Positions 53,704-63,470 are shown, counted from the stretch's first letter. The stretch is DNA of 64,000 nt from Piezodorus guildinii (GCA_023052935.1 CM041294.1:11022414-11086413); one strand, 5' to 3'. Notes: generated from the sequence alone by a model not told the origin. Numbers and translations are program-made.

Positions 53704-53888
53704 AAAATCTGGTGCGGGCAACAAACGACTTTTACTTACCCCCATTATTAAAATCGATTAAAGAATTTTCAAATACAGTTAGAGATGAAAATGAGTGAAA
53801 CTATATAAGAATTAATTAAATTGAATTTATATAGAAGCATGTGTTTGATAAAAAAAAATCGATAATATTATTATCTATAAAAATCAGT
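53704..53888 (+). repeat. Family A, copy 8, 5' part
   Basis: aaatctggtgcgggcaacaa to the atctataaaaatcagt block; broken by the Penelope-like element. Resumes at about 55240 (cagttattttatcggctttt). Confidence 0.7.
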
Positions 53889-53952
53889 ATAAATAAAATT
53901 GGAGGCTGATGTCTACTTCACCACTATTTTATTGAAAAAAAAAAAAATATTC

Positions 53953-53988
53953 GCACTACGTTTCGGCTACAATGCCATCTTCAGGTGC
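53953..53988 (-). ncRNA. Hammerhead-like ribozyme, Penelope type 2, left arm
   Basis: Minus strand: helix I GCAC, box CTGAAGA (fits CUGANGA), extra T, helix II GGC/GCC, GAAAC, GTA triplet, helix I GTGC (4 of 4 pairs). Helix III AC/GU without loop. Confidence 0.7.
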
Positions 53989-54099
53989 AGTGGAACAACT
54001 TAGATCTAAAAGTACAAAATATTGTCAAGTTACAAATAATCGTCTTACAATTTGTCATGAAAACATACAACTATGTTAGATTGTATGATAAAAGGATAA

Positions 54100-54167
54100 A
54101 TAAAATATATATATACACATATACATACATACATTCATACATACACGCACCCTATAATAATAATATT

Positions 54168-54198
<31 letters not shown>

Positions 54199-54306
54199 AT
54201 ATACCATATACACACACATACATACACACACATAACCTATACATACATGCACATACACACACACATGCACATACACACACACATGCACACACACACACAC
54301 ACACAC
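54100..54306. repeat. (TA)n and (CA)n microsatellites
   Basis: Mixed atacac-, (TA)n (about 54168-54200) and (CA)n up to 54306 inside the Penelope-like element. Open frames across it are by-products. Confidence 0.9.
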
Positions 54307-54757
54307 AACATGTTTATATATACAGTCAAAATAAATTAATACTTTATGAGATTAACGTTAACAATCTTAAAATTCTATCATAACAATTTAAAACTATAAC
54401 TGAACATGACAAAACCTGAACAATGAAAAACATTCCACTATACAAACTATATATAAATAGACTCAGTTGATGTACCATGCTCATCATTGCACAAATCCAA
54501 TTAAAATGATTAAAATTTAATTAATAATTATGAAACCAATAACTGATAAATTAAAAAATGCACCCTTACTTAGTGTGGGTAGCTGCTTCCTAGTCAAAAC
54601 CACATGACCAAATCAGATGTCCATGAAGGGGAGGGGGAGGAGAAGGGTACTACTATAAAAATGGCTAATCATTTAAAAATTAAATCAAATTTAAAAGAAA
54701 AAAAAAAAAATTTAAGAACCTGATGAATGAAAGGTATGTTTTATACAACTACTATTA

Positions 54758-55105
54758 TTATATATTTAGTTTGTGGATGATGTTGGTGTATGCATTACAT
54801 AATGTTTGGGTGTCTTGTTGAAAATTACATACCTGCTTAATGTTTTTAGTGATGTGAATGGCCTCTAATATTCTTCTTTTTTTATTATTATTTTCTATTT
54901 CTAAAATTTCCGGGTTGTTGAAGTCAAATTGGTGCTTATATTCTGTGCTATGAGTTGATAAGCCAGTGGCTTTATTATATTTTTTGATGGTGGATTTGCA
55001 ATTACTAATATGTTGAGTGATTCTGCTGTTTAAATTTTGTTTAGTTTGTCCAATGTAAATTAAATTTTTATTTTTTACTTTTAGATCTAAGTTGTTCCAC
55101 TGCAC
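54758..55105 (-). CDS. GIY-YIG endonuclease domain of Penelope-like element
   Basis: 115 codons. YIGQTKQNLNSRITQH holds the second half of the GIY-YIG signature (YIG-T-----R---H) with the conserved Arg; the GIY half is LIYIG here, directly after a start that lies in the terminal repeat (MQWNNLDLKVKN). Later EILEIENNNKKRRILEAIHI contains the Glu-rich helix (R-x-x-E-A--I) typical of Penelope endonucleases. In full elements this domain follows an RT; here the RT is gone and the terminal repeat abuts. The domain itself has no stop, and the start may be artificial. Confidence 0.78.
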   Translation of the reverse strand: MQWNNLDLKVKNKNLIYIGQTKQNLNSRITQHISNCKSTIKKYNKATGLSTHSTEYKHQFDFNNPEILEIENNNKKRRILEAIHITKNIKQVCNFQQDTQTLCNAYTNIIHKLNI

Positions 55106-55137
55106 CTGAAGATGGCATTGTAGCCGAAACGTAGTGC
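55102..55137 (+). ncRNA. Hammerhead-like ribozyme, Penelope type 2, right arm
   Basis: Plus-strand twin of 53953-53988 with the same core: GCAC, CTGAAGA, GGC/GCC, GAAAC, GTA, GTGC. Confidence 0.7.
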
Positions 55138-55384
55138 GAATATTTTTTTTTTCAATAAAATAGTGGTGAAGTAGACATCAGCCTCCAATTTTATTTATAA
55201 AAATTTGACCTTCACCTAAAAGAATCTATACATTAGATAAAAAACAGTTATTTTATCGGCTTTTCATCGCCTCTTACAAGATTGTAAAAATTTTCAGTTC
55301 CAATTTTCTAAATCAGAAATTTAAAGGAAAATATGTTTTGTTATATAACATTTGTCGCTAAGGCCTATAGCTGAGAAGCTAAAC

Positions 55385-55470
55385 TGAATGAATGAAAAAA
55401 CGCTGCAAATTATTACACAATGGTTTATTATTTCCAAATAACTATATTAGCCTATAACTGTTTATATAGT
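55385..55470 (-). repeat. Family B, reverse copy
   Basis: aaattattacacaatggttt and attatttccaaataactata. Confidence 0.65.
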
Positions 55471-55680
55471 TTGAGGATGTACAGTCGACTGTAGAAACTA
55501 TTATAGGTTCAATAATCAGGAGTCAGTCTTTTTCTAAATATTTTTAATTTTGCCGACGTTTCGGCTCAAGCTTGTGAGTCATCATCAGGGCATTATACTG
55601 AGCCATGTCCAAGCATAAGCCGAGGAAAACCGAGGAAAAGCGGTTTTCCTCAGTTTATGCTTGGACTTGAATGAATAGAT
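55471..55680 (-). mobile_element. Penelope-like terminal repeat, type 1, with hairpin
   Basis: gaggatgtacagtcgactgt, taatcaggagtcagtc, a hammerhead-like motif (55552-55591), then the inner border catgtccaagcataa followed by an inverted repeat (ccaagcataagccgaggaaa against tttcctcagtttatgcttgg). Confidence 0.72.
55552..55591 (-). ncRNA. Hammerhead-like ribozyme, Penelope type 1
   Basis: Minus strand: GCC, CTGATGA, extra T, helix II GACTC/GAGCC (one mismatch), GAAAC, GTC, GGC. Core intact, helix III AC/GU. Confidence 0.65.
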
Positions 55681-56279
55681 CCTTTTTTTTTTTTCTTTCT
55701 GTTGATCGCCCTTTAACGATTCTAAAACTCTGTACAAGTTTTTCTCTATCTTTAAAAATAACTGAGTTATTGAATTAAATTTTAATATTTTAAAAATAAC
55801 CAGCTGATATCAACGTCTAGGAGTTGGGATCATCGTTGCAACGCTTTAGTATTTTTGTGTTGAATTACGAAAAAGTTGGTACAGTAGTTTCGGAGAAACG
55901 CCGGACAAACGGATTTTTTTATATTCGTATCTTACTGGTTAGTTTTGTTTAAATCAAAACTGTTATGAAGCGCGATCTATTTACTATTTCACTAAACAAA
56001 ACAATTCATACAGAAGTAGAACGAGGAGAATATGATCCGACCGTTGAGTGGAGCGTGGCGATAGGAAACGACAGAGAATGGAATTCCAAAGGTCCTATAG
56101 CCATTCCATTTATAGACTATCTGGAGCGACCTATTGTTTGGAGCACTCCATTCAGTCCATTCTCGTGTCTCATCCTCGATGTGTAGGTCGCGGAGTGCAT
56201 TCCGATTGGGTAGATGGCAGGGGCTTGTAGCCAACGCAGGATCCAGTACTGCTTTAGGGAGAAGGGGTAGTATGCACTT
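55681..56279. other. No recognised gene; one 73-codon frame
   Basis: A frame at 55965-56186 (+) starts MKRDLFTISLNKTIHTEVER; no family recognised, GC content somewhat higher than around. 55730-55790 (tttttctctatctttaaaaa) recurs at 57225 and 58025. Confidence 0.35.
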
Positions 56280-56549
56280 CTTGTTTGTTTATTTATTTAA
56301 CGTCACTTTATGCTACTATGGCTAATCGGACGATGCTACAGTGGGAGTCCTAAATTTTGCCTATTCAGGTTTTATTAGGATAGGGATCTTTAACGAGTAC
56401 CTGATATCGCACAGGCTCGGGACCACCTTTTAACGTCCCCTCCGAAGGACGCCGTAACTAAGGATTTTTTACTCCCATTAAAAAATCCTAGGACCACCTG
56501 CAGGTTTGAACCCGTGACCTTTAGCATAGGAAGCTGTTACGCTAGCCAC
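56280..56549 (-). mobile_element. SINE-1, head-truncated, 10-bp TSD
   Basis: Tail to agccac of the head. Duplication gtatgcactt (56270-56279) and gtatgcaatt (56550-56559), one mismatch. Confidence 0.88.
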
Positions 56550-56644
56550 GTATGCAATTTTTAAATAAATGGCTGCTAATATACAATACTAAAACTATTT
56601 ATTAGTGACAGATCAGAGACCGTTTTCAGTCACTGAGAGAACAT

Positions 56645-56860
56645 AAAATTACTTTTACTTTTATTTATGGCAATTTACAACCCCACTATTTAAATACAAC
56701 AAGTGAATGTCTATTCTATTAGAACGCATGACATGAAAATAGCTTATGAAATAAGAACTCCGAAACCTACGAATATACTTGACAAGCACCTTACATGGAA
56801 ACCTCACACAACATTAAAACGACAAGAAACTGCTCGCGGACACCGATGATTACAAAACTT
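56645..56860 (+). pseudogene. Jockey-type RT scraps
   Basis: 56785-56840 (+) reads LDKHLTWKPHTTLKRQETAR, the RT block after YxDD. 56650-56710 resembles the J2 3' end on the other strand (atggcaatttacaacc, ttaaatacaacaagtgaatg). Confidence 0.6.
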
Positions 56861-56872
56861 GCTTGAGGAACG

Positions 56873-56996
56873 GGGTCACCTGTGTTGTAGAGGCTAGCAT
56901 AACAATCTTCTATACTCTAGGTCGCGGGTTCAAACTTGGCAGGTGGCCTAAGGACTTTTGAATGAGAATAAAAAATCCTTAGTAATGGCGATTGTA
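56873..56996 (+). mobile_element. SINE-1, 5' half, diverged
   Basis: ggggtcacctgtgttgtaga head, B box gggttcaaacttgg, body aaaaatccttagtaatggcg; 3' half replaced by family B. Confidence 0.75.
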
Positions 56997-56997
56997 T

Positions 56998-57350
56998 TTA
57001 AAAAACAATTCAAATTATTAAGCAATAGTTTATTATTTCTAAATAACTATATGAGAGTATAATCATTTATAAATCTGTTTATAGGCAATTAACATATATG
57101 AAAAAGCAATAAATAATTCAAAGGAAAATGGCATTTCTCCACAGCTAATTTCAAAACGCTATATCTCTGCTAGATCTAAACCGACTTCAATGATTCTTTT
57201 TTCGTTTTGTGAGAAAATATAAATAATCCCTATCTTCAAAAATAACTGAGTTATAGGCGTATTTATGGGTATAATTTAGATTTAAATTATTGACAATTTT
57301 TGGGTCAAAAAATGCTAATACATATTTTCCCTATCTTCGAAAATAACGGA
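56998..57350 (-). repeat. Family B and linked repeat
   Basis: Reverse family B at 57005-57065, followed by ccctatcttcaaaaataact and gagttataggcgtatttatg, which recurs at 26030 (reverse), 55740 and 58035. Confidence 0.55.
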
Positions 57351-57373
57351 ATAATAAGCGTGTATATATATAT

Positions 57374-57560
57374 ATTTTATAGAGAGGCAGACCCAGCTTC
57401 TATAAAGTGGGTACCCAAAATGGGGAAAAAACCTGGCGGCTGAGCGTGATCTCGGCCGAATCACCTCATTAAACGGTGGCCTATAAACAGTACGAATCTC
57501 TAACATTTCTATATGTACTGAGCCCAAGACTCTTTATGGGCTGTAGTGGCACAGGTTTTT
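57374..57560 (+). mobile_element. SINE-2, 3' part
   Basis: ggcagacccagcttctataa to gtactgagcccaagactctt and gggctgtagtggca; plus-strand version of the 35281-35440 part. Confidence 0.78.
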
Positions 57561-57570
57561 TTTTTTTTTC

Positions 57571-57771
57571 TACGTAACAAATGACGTTATACATAACGAC
57601 TTAAACATTCCGACTATTTCAGCCACTGCTACAGAACAATACAATAACTTCTACCAAAGACTAACATACAACACCAACCCTCTTACAGAAACATTAAAAT
57701 GCTCTACGAATCCTTACAGCCCACCCCGACGACTACGCAGGCGGTGGCCAAGAGATATGCTGATCACTTAA
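57571..57771 (+). pseudogene. Jockey-type RT C-terminal end
   Basis: 66 open codons to a stop: DVIHNDLNIPTISATATEQY, NNFYQRLTYNTNPLTETL, PPRRLRRRWPRDML. The ending matches the C-terminus of J2 (NPPRRLKRRWPRDL) in plan, but belongs to another copy. It begins after the T run that ends SINE-2. Confidence 0.72.
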
Positions 57772-57799
57772 CGAACTCTGCTATGATGAGCCGCTGCTT

Positions 57800-58791
57800 C
57801 AGCAGTCCACAAATTTGCTTATTGCAAAAGAAATGCAGATGGCAAATTAAATTTTATATCAAATTTTTTGTTTTGTAATAAATAAATAAAAAAATAAATA
57901 AAAAAATAAAAAATTTTTTTTTTTATATGTATAATATAGGGTAGATTACATTTTGTTTTTCTTTTTTCTTTTTAGTTTTTTTTGTTGAATGCGCTGCTAT
58001 TCTGATTCTAAAACTTCATACATATCTTTCTCTATCTTCAAAAATAACTGAATTATAGGTAAAATTTCAACTTTTTTTTCTTCTTTTGTTTTTCTCTTGT
58101 CTATAATAATTATTCTGTGATTTTTGTTTTGTTAAAAATGTTACAGATGAATACAGTGCTATGAAGCCGAAAGCTACATTCGCGCCTTAATAAGGAAATA
58201 TAAAGTATGGACTATTTTTTGGTCTAACTTACCTTCATTAATTTATTTTTTAAATAATTAAATTCCATCCTCAGGAATCAGCAATTATATACAAGATGAG
58301 CACAAGATGTCGCCAGTTACGATGTAACATTTAGAGGGACCGGAAGAGCCTAAACTATTATAGTTGTACTCGGCCAAAGCCAACCCAATCGGAAGCGGAA
58401 AGCAATTTATATTTAATTAAAATTCCGATCAAGTTGATGGCTGGGGAGACGGGGGGGGGAGAAGTGCCATTTCGTTATAATTACTCTATTCTCCACTCCG
58501 TCGCTTCTGAAAGATATTTATTTCAAGAGCTGTAGCCAACCATATATTGGGTCTCGATCAGTTATGGCTGTTCGCAATTAAGAGCGGGATAAAGGAAGAT
58601 TGAAACATAAAATATATTCAGAGAGAAGGGTTTTGAAAGGATTCAGCGGATTTAGTTGAGTTGAGATCGAACAATGTCAATTATAATATAAAGGAATAAT
58701 AACAAATTCTGTACATTTACAACCTAAAAAGGGTCTTGGGCTCAGTACATTCTCAGATCCGCATTCTTTCAAAGGCGCGACATTTTATTTT
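57800..58791. other. No gene seen
   Basis: AT-rich with AAATAAATAA-type and T-rich runs (57880-57990); a G run at 58450-58460. A SINE-2-like 3' end scrap at 58725-58750 (gggtcttgggctcagtacat). Confidence 0.4.
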
Positions 58792-58950
58792 ACGCGCGTT
58801 ATGCGATTTTTGGAAGATGTAAAAGCTATGAATTAGTTACCATGGTGACGGTTTGCGTTACCAACATGATCTAGACTGGCGCATACGGAGCGGTCTGTGT
58901 ATACCTGTCCACTAGAGATAGGATATCGACATCGATTTCTGTGAGTCTTA
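58792..58950 (+). repeat. Family C repeat, copy 2
   Basis: ttacgcgcgttatgcgattt, gttaccatggtgacggt, tctagactggcgcat and gagataggatatcgac; pairs with 50205-50350. Confidence 0.75.
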
Positions 58951-59376
58951 TCGATACCGGTGTAATATTTATAATATCGTTATTTCAGTATTTAATTGAA
59001 TTAAAATCATTTTCAAATGATATGGGTAAAGACATGTTAGATAAACTATGTCTTAGAACTTACCTCTTACAGTATATCAAGTTAATATCATAAATATATT
59101 AATTTTCTTGACACTAATAAAATATCGATATTTGTAAAAATTATTAAAAGAGAAAAAATTACCAAAACAAAAACAATAAAAATTGGTGCTATCTAAGTAT
59201 ATAAGAAAATAATCTCAATTTTATATTTTTTCTGGGTGGATCAATCTTCTAAAACAGAGAATAATTCAAATTACAATGCCGAAATTCAAGATGAAGAGAA
59301 AATTAAGGGTCGCCAATATCAACACAGGCAAAAAAGTCAACAACAAAGACAAAAAAAAAGCGACTTATCACAGATA
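58951..59376. other. No recognised gene; short basic frame
   Basis: A frame from ATG 59276 starts MPKFKMKRKLRVANINTGKK and runs into the mariner end. Very basic, no family recognised. gatcaatcttctaaaacag at 59239 recurs at 60051 on the far side of the mariner. Confidence 0.35.
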
Positions 59377-60045
59377 CGAGGCATGTTTTTTAATTAAATA
59401 CCGTTTTGGAATTAAAAAAAAAATACATGCAAAGATATCGCAATAATTTTATTTTTACATGAAAGCCTGTACCTTAATCTATTTTTCTACATAATTTACA
59501 TGAATTTTGAGGCACTTGTCATAACTCGGCAACAGTTTTTGAATACCCTCCTCAAATAATTCTGCCGCCTGACTTGTGCATTAAAATCTGCGTCGTGCAA
59601 TCAGAACAAAAGACGTGGCAAGTTGAGTAAGGGTATCGTTTTGCTGCATGACAATGCCCGTCCACATGTGGCTAATCGGACCGAAGATCTCATCAAATCA
59701 TTTAAATGGGAAACTCTAGATCATCCTCCATACAGCCCTGATCTGGCGCCCAGCGACTACCATTTGTTCCTGCACTTGAAGAAACACCTGGGCGGTCGGC
59801 GTCTTCAAGATAATAACGAAGTCAAAACATTTGTGATGCAGTGGTCAACAAGTCAGACGGCAGAATTTTTTGAGGAGGGTATTCAAAAACTGGTGCCGTG
59901 TTATGACAAGTGCCTCAAAATTCACGGAAATTATGTAGAAAAGTAGATTAAGGTACAGGCTTTCATGTAAAAATAAAATTATTGCGATATCTTTGCACGT
60001 CTTTTTTTAATTCCAAAACGGTACTTACTTAAAAAACATGCCTCG
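59377..60045 (+). mobile_element. Palindromic mariner derivative (669 bp)
   Basis: Outer arms of about 200 bp (59377-59577 and 59848-60045) are inverted copies: both contain the TIR (cgaggcatgttttttaa) and the transposase C-terminus. TA precedes the left end (59375-59376); the right flank lacks TA. So the 3' end of the element is present twice and the true 5' end is missing. TIRs differ from M1 and F. Confidence 0.85.
59623..59946 (+). pseudogene. Mariner transposase C-terminal half
   Basis: 107 open codons: LLHDNARPHVANRT (second catalytic Asp), HPPYSPDLAPSDYHLFLHLK (third Asp, 34 residues later, DD34D type), FFEEGIQKLVPCYDKCLKIH. The N-terminal HTH and first Asp are absent; the real frame continues upstream (RRGKLSKG) to the palindrome edge. 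Confidence 0.88.
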
Positions 60046-60905
60046 AACATGATCAATCTTTTAAAACAGTTATAAAGCATATTCCTAAACGTACGAACTT
60101 CCATGATACAAATGGTAGATCCATCAACAGAAATGTGCTATGCTTACCGCCAACTCATATAGTCTAGGGTCACATTTCGATTACGATGGCATAATTTCAG
60201 TTAATACATCTCTACAAGGTGATGATGTTTTACAATTAAATGAAACAATAATAACAAAGCGTGCATTCTCAACATAACCTACTTTCACAAACGTATTCTT
60301 CTTTCCAACGAAATTCCGGTGCAAATCGCGAATTAAAAAAAGTGTTCACTTCTATCGGCAGTCTCATTGACTGAGTGATTTTTTTTTTTTTTCTAAATAA
60401 AATTCTTTCACTAAACAGCTGTAAAATCCTTAAAATATAAAATAATTAAGAAATAAAAGGAGTGGATTGACTTCCCTTTGAGGAATTTCGAGGGTTTTGA
60501 TAAAGCTGGAGAAGGCAAAGACCTCCTTTACATAAAGACTCTTTAATCTGGGAATATCAAGGCATTACACGATATATACAAGGCACGAACGGCATTATGT
60601 TTCTGGATCGACAATTAGGGAATTTGAGAGCTGGGGCGGCTCAGGTCAGTTAATACCAGGGGCTTTATAGATCTGTCGGCGGAAGTAAGTCATGGCTTCT
60701 CTGGCCAAAGGTGTAAGCTTGAGGAATATAGGTCTGTATTCTGGAATTTTATAAATACACTTTCCGCCTTTTCAGACAGAAGTCAAAAAGTTTTTTAAAG
60801 GCGTCAAACAGGTTCAGAGCCGTTAGAGGGACCAAACCGGACGAAAATATTATTTATTTATAACTATTTAAATTTTCTGACAAAAACCAAAAACATTTTC
60901 CTTGT
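60046..60905. other. No gene seen
   Basis: AT-rich; no recognisable domain. Confidence 0.4.
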
Positions 60906-61324
60906 AATAAAATCTGGTGCGCTGAACACACGACTGTCACTAAGCTGGGTTGTTAATGAAAGAATAACCGCCTTTTCTCTGGTGATCGCATCCCAAGTGA
61001 ACGGCTTACAATTTCGCTAATTATTTTTTTCTTGTGTTTACAACAGTCTGGAGAAGTAAAAGAGAAAAGTTACTTCAGTAGATATGTTTTTTTTTTAATA
61101 TTCTTATATTTAAGTAATATGTAATTAGTGATCGCATCAGGCGTTAACGGCTTGACCGATTTTGTTAAGACAAAATTAAGACAGGACATCGGCTGTCGTG
61201 CCAGCAAGTAATATATAAAAGTTTAAAGAATTATTTAGCTTAACTTTCGATAGGAACAGGTATTTAATTTATATTATTTAATTAAACAATCAGTTATTTT
61301 CATCTGTTTTGTTTTTAAACTTTT

Positions 61325-61568
61325 GTTTGTTTATTTATTTAACGACCCTTTATACTGGTGTGGCTAATCGGACGATTCTACTACAGTGGGAGTCCTAAAT
61401 TCTACCATCGCACAGGCTTGGGACGACCTTTTAACGTCCCCTTCGAAGGACAGCGTAACTAACGATTTTTTAGTACCATTAAAAAATCCTCGGGTCGCGT
61501 GCGGGTTTGAACCCGGAACCTTGGACATAAGAGGCTGTTATGCTAGCCAACCAGCTACAAGTAACACC
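61325..61568 (-). mobile_element. SINE-1 copy with TSD
   Basis: Reverse-oriented with an internal loss between ctaaattctacc and atcgcacagg. Duplication ttttaaactttt (61313-61324) and ttttaaaactttt (61569-61581). Confidence 0.85.
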
Positions 61569-62083
61569 TTTTAAAACTTTTACAATTTTATGTATAAGAT
61601 AATATATTTTTAAAATATTTAGCTTCCTAACGGTAAATAATACATATATTTATGAATGTTTTTATGTTCGATAATACCAAAATTGCATAGAAAATATTTG
61701 TTTGCTGCTTTCTTCTTTAGTTAATAATCACGATTCTTTAAATTGCATTGTAACGGCTAAATGTTCTTTATCACTGCTAAGAAGATGATATGGTTAGTTT
61801 TTTTGGAATCTACAAAATTAAAGGTATTTTAAAGGAAGAAAATTTAAAATATCTGCATTTAGGCCCTATCAGATTACTTCAGTCAGAATGAAACCGACAT
61901 GATATTAAAGCTTATTAAATTTTACATCGATATAACAATTTTAATCGAACTTGTGAGAGCCGTTTTTGAGAAAGTCGTTAACAAGATAGAAAATGCTTAG
62001 TATAAGGTAGAATTTCAGGTCAGCCGACACACACACACTCGCCTGCGCGCGCATACATACAGACTTTATCCTGCGACTTAGTT

Positions 62084-62373
62084 GTTTGTTTGTTTATTTA
62101 ACGTCACTTTTATGCTACTATAGCTAATCGGAAGATGCTACAGTGGGAGTCCTAAATTTTGCCTATTCAGGTTTATTAGGATAGGGATCTTTAACAAGTA
62201 CCTGACATCGCACAGGCTCGGGACCACCTTTTAACGCCCCCTCCGAAGGACGGCATAACTAAGAGGATTTTTTACTCCCATGAAAAAAATCCTAGGACCA
62301 CCTGCGGGTTTGAATCCGTGACCTTTGGCATAGGAGGCTGTTATGCTAACCACCTAGCTACAAGTGATCTCCC
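62084..62373 (-). mobile_element. SINE-1, full length, 11-bp TSD
   Basis: Reverse-oriented. Duplication gcgacttagtt (62073-62083) and gcgactttgtt (62374-62384), one mismatch. Confidence 0.9.
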
Positions 62374-62480
62374 GCGACTTTGTTACATGGTCTCAGAAGA
62401 CCTGAAACGTGTATTTCCGTTGAAAGATGGAATACGAAAATTTCACGATCGCAATACTTTTTGTTACAATATATTTCATT

Positions 62481-63354
62481 TATAATACGACAACTGAAAC
62501 AAGTTTGTTGTTTTTTATTAATTGTTTTTGTTCATAATTTTTTTATATAAATATAATATATATTTTTTTAAACCTTTTTCAGGCTGAAACATAGGCACGC
62601 AATGAATAAGATATGTCATTAAAATTATTTTTAAACATAGCCGTATTTTGTCAGGAAAATAATTAACTAACATAACTAAAAACAGATACGTCATAAATTT
62701 AAAACTAAATTTAATTATACTTCCTAATAGGTTAATACTTTATTTTATGAAATTATTAAAATGTCAATATCCCAAAAATAGCTTTCAAAAAATATTTCCT
62801 GAAAGACTTAGTAATAAATTACAAGTTAACTAAGCTTTTAAATAACAAAGATAAAGTAAGATTTTTTTTTAATTATTAACATGTCTCGTTTATCACTACT
62901 TTTTGATTAAATCTAAGAAAAGTTGATCGAAAATACAATTTTAATCGGAACTGTCAGGCGCAGAACATGCTATTGACGTGTAATAAACAGTCTCGGAAAA
63001 TAAATCAAGAAGTCTAGCAAAGTGATATAATAATATTTATTTCATTATATTATCAACTAAAATGCCAGTAAATATTAAAAAACAATGTATTCTTAATTGA
63101 TGATCAATGAAATCATTATGATACTGTTAAAGAAAAAAAACAAAAACTTCCCAAAAGGCATCTTTACCTTATTTGAGACATTTTCAAGTAATCTGGAGTA
63201 TTAAAAAAAAAAATTGTTTTGTTTTTGTATTTTTTGGAATAATTAAAACCCACTGTTTCTTTTCCTCGCGAATTTAATATAATAATTAAATATTTATGAA
63301 ATAATGGAAAACATAAATTATTTTAGATGAGAAATAATAATATGGGGGTGCGGT
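62481..63354. other. No gene seen
   Basis: Very AT-rich; nothing recognised. Confidence 0.4.
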
Positions 63355-63470
63355 CATAAATTAGAAACACACATTTAAAATAAGTGTTATTTTAATTATG
63401 TGCCGACGTTTCGGCCTACAATGTGGGCCTTCATCAGGGTTGACTCTGAGAAAGTTGACTGTCACTTTAA
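63355..63470 (-). mobile_element. Penelope-like terminal repeat, type 3
   Basis: Short AT-rich flank, a hammerhead-like motif (63402-63441) and tgactctgagaaagttgact. Only the terminal repeat is seen. Confidence 0.55.
63402..63441 (-). ncRNA. Hammerhead-like ribozyme, Penelope type 3
   Basis: Minus strand: CC, CTGATGA, extra A, helix II GGCC/GGCC, GAAAC, GTC, GG. Core intact, helix I only two pairs next to the core, helix III AC/GU. Confidence 0.6.

Larger units (their letters stand above)
53889..55198 (-). mobile_element. Small Penelope-like element with inverted terminal repeats
   Basis: Arms of about 124 bp (53889-54014 and 55076-55198) are near-perfect inverted copies, starting aaataaaattggaggctgat. 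Each carries a hammerhead-like motif. Between them: microsatellites (54100-54305) and a GIY-YIG frame on the minus strand. No RT is left. tataaaaat at 53876-53884 and 55196-55204 may be a target duplication. Confidence 0.8.
60906..62480 (+). repeat. Family A, copy 9, split by two SINE-1 copies
   Basis: Pieces 60906-60970, 61250-61324, 61567-62083 and 62374-62480 follow family A order (aaaatctggtgcgctgaaca; taaaggtattttaaagga; (CA) site at 62028; ctgaaacgtgtatttccgtt). The part 60975-61200 is extra and holds a diverged direct repeat (gtgatcgcatc at 60981 and 61129, each followed by acggctt). Confidence 0.75.

Noticed and set aside
53985..54383. 132-codon frame and its reverse partner
   Set aside because: Made of microsatellite codons inside the Penelope-like element; only its first residues come from the terminal repeat.
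59239..60070. Target duplication of about 19 bp around the palindromic mariner
   Set aside because: The left copy lies about 120 bp outside the element end and mariners duplicate only TA; it is probably an independent repeat.
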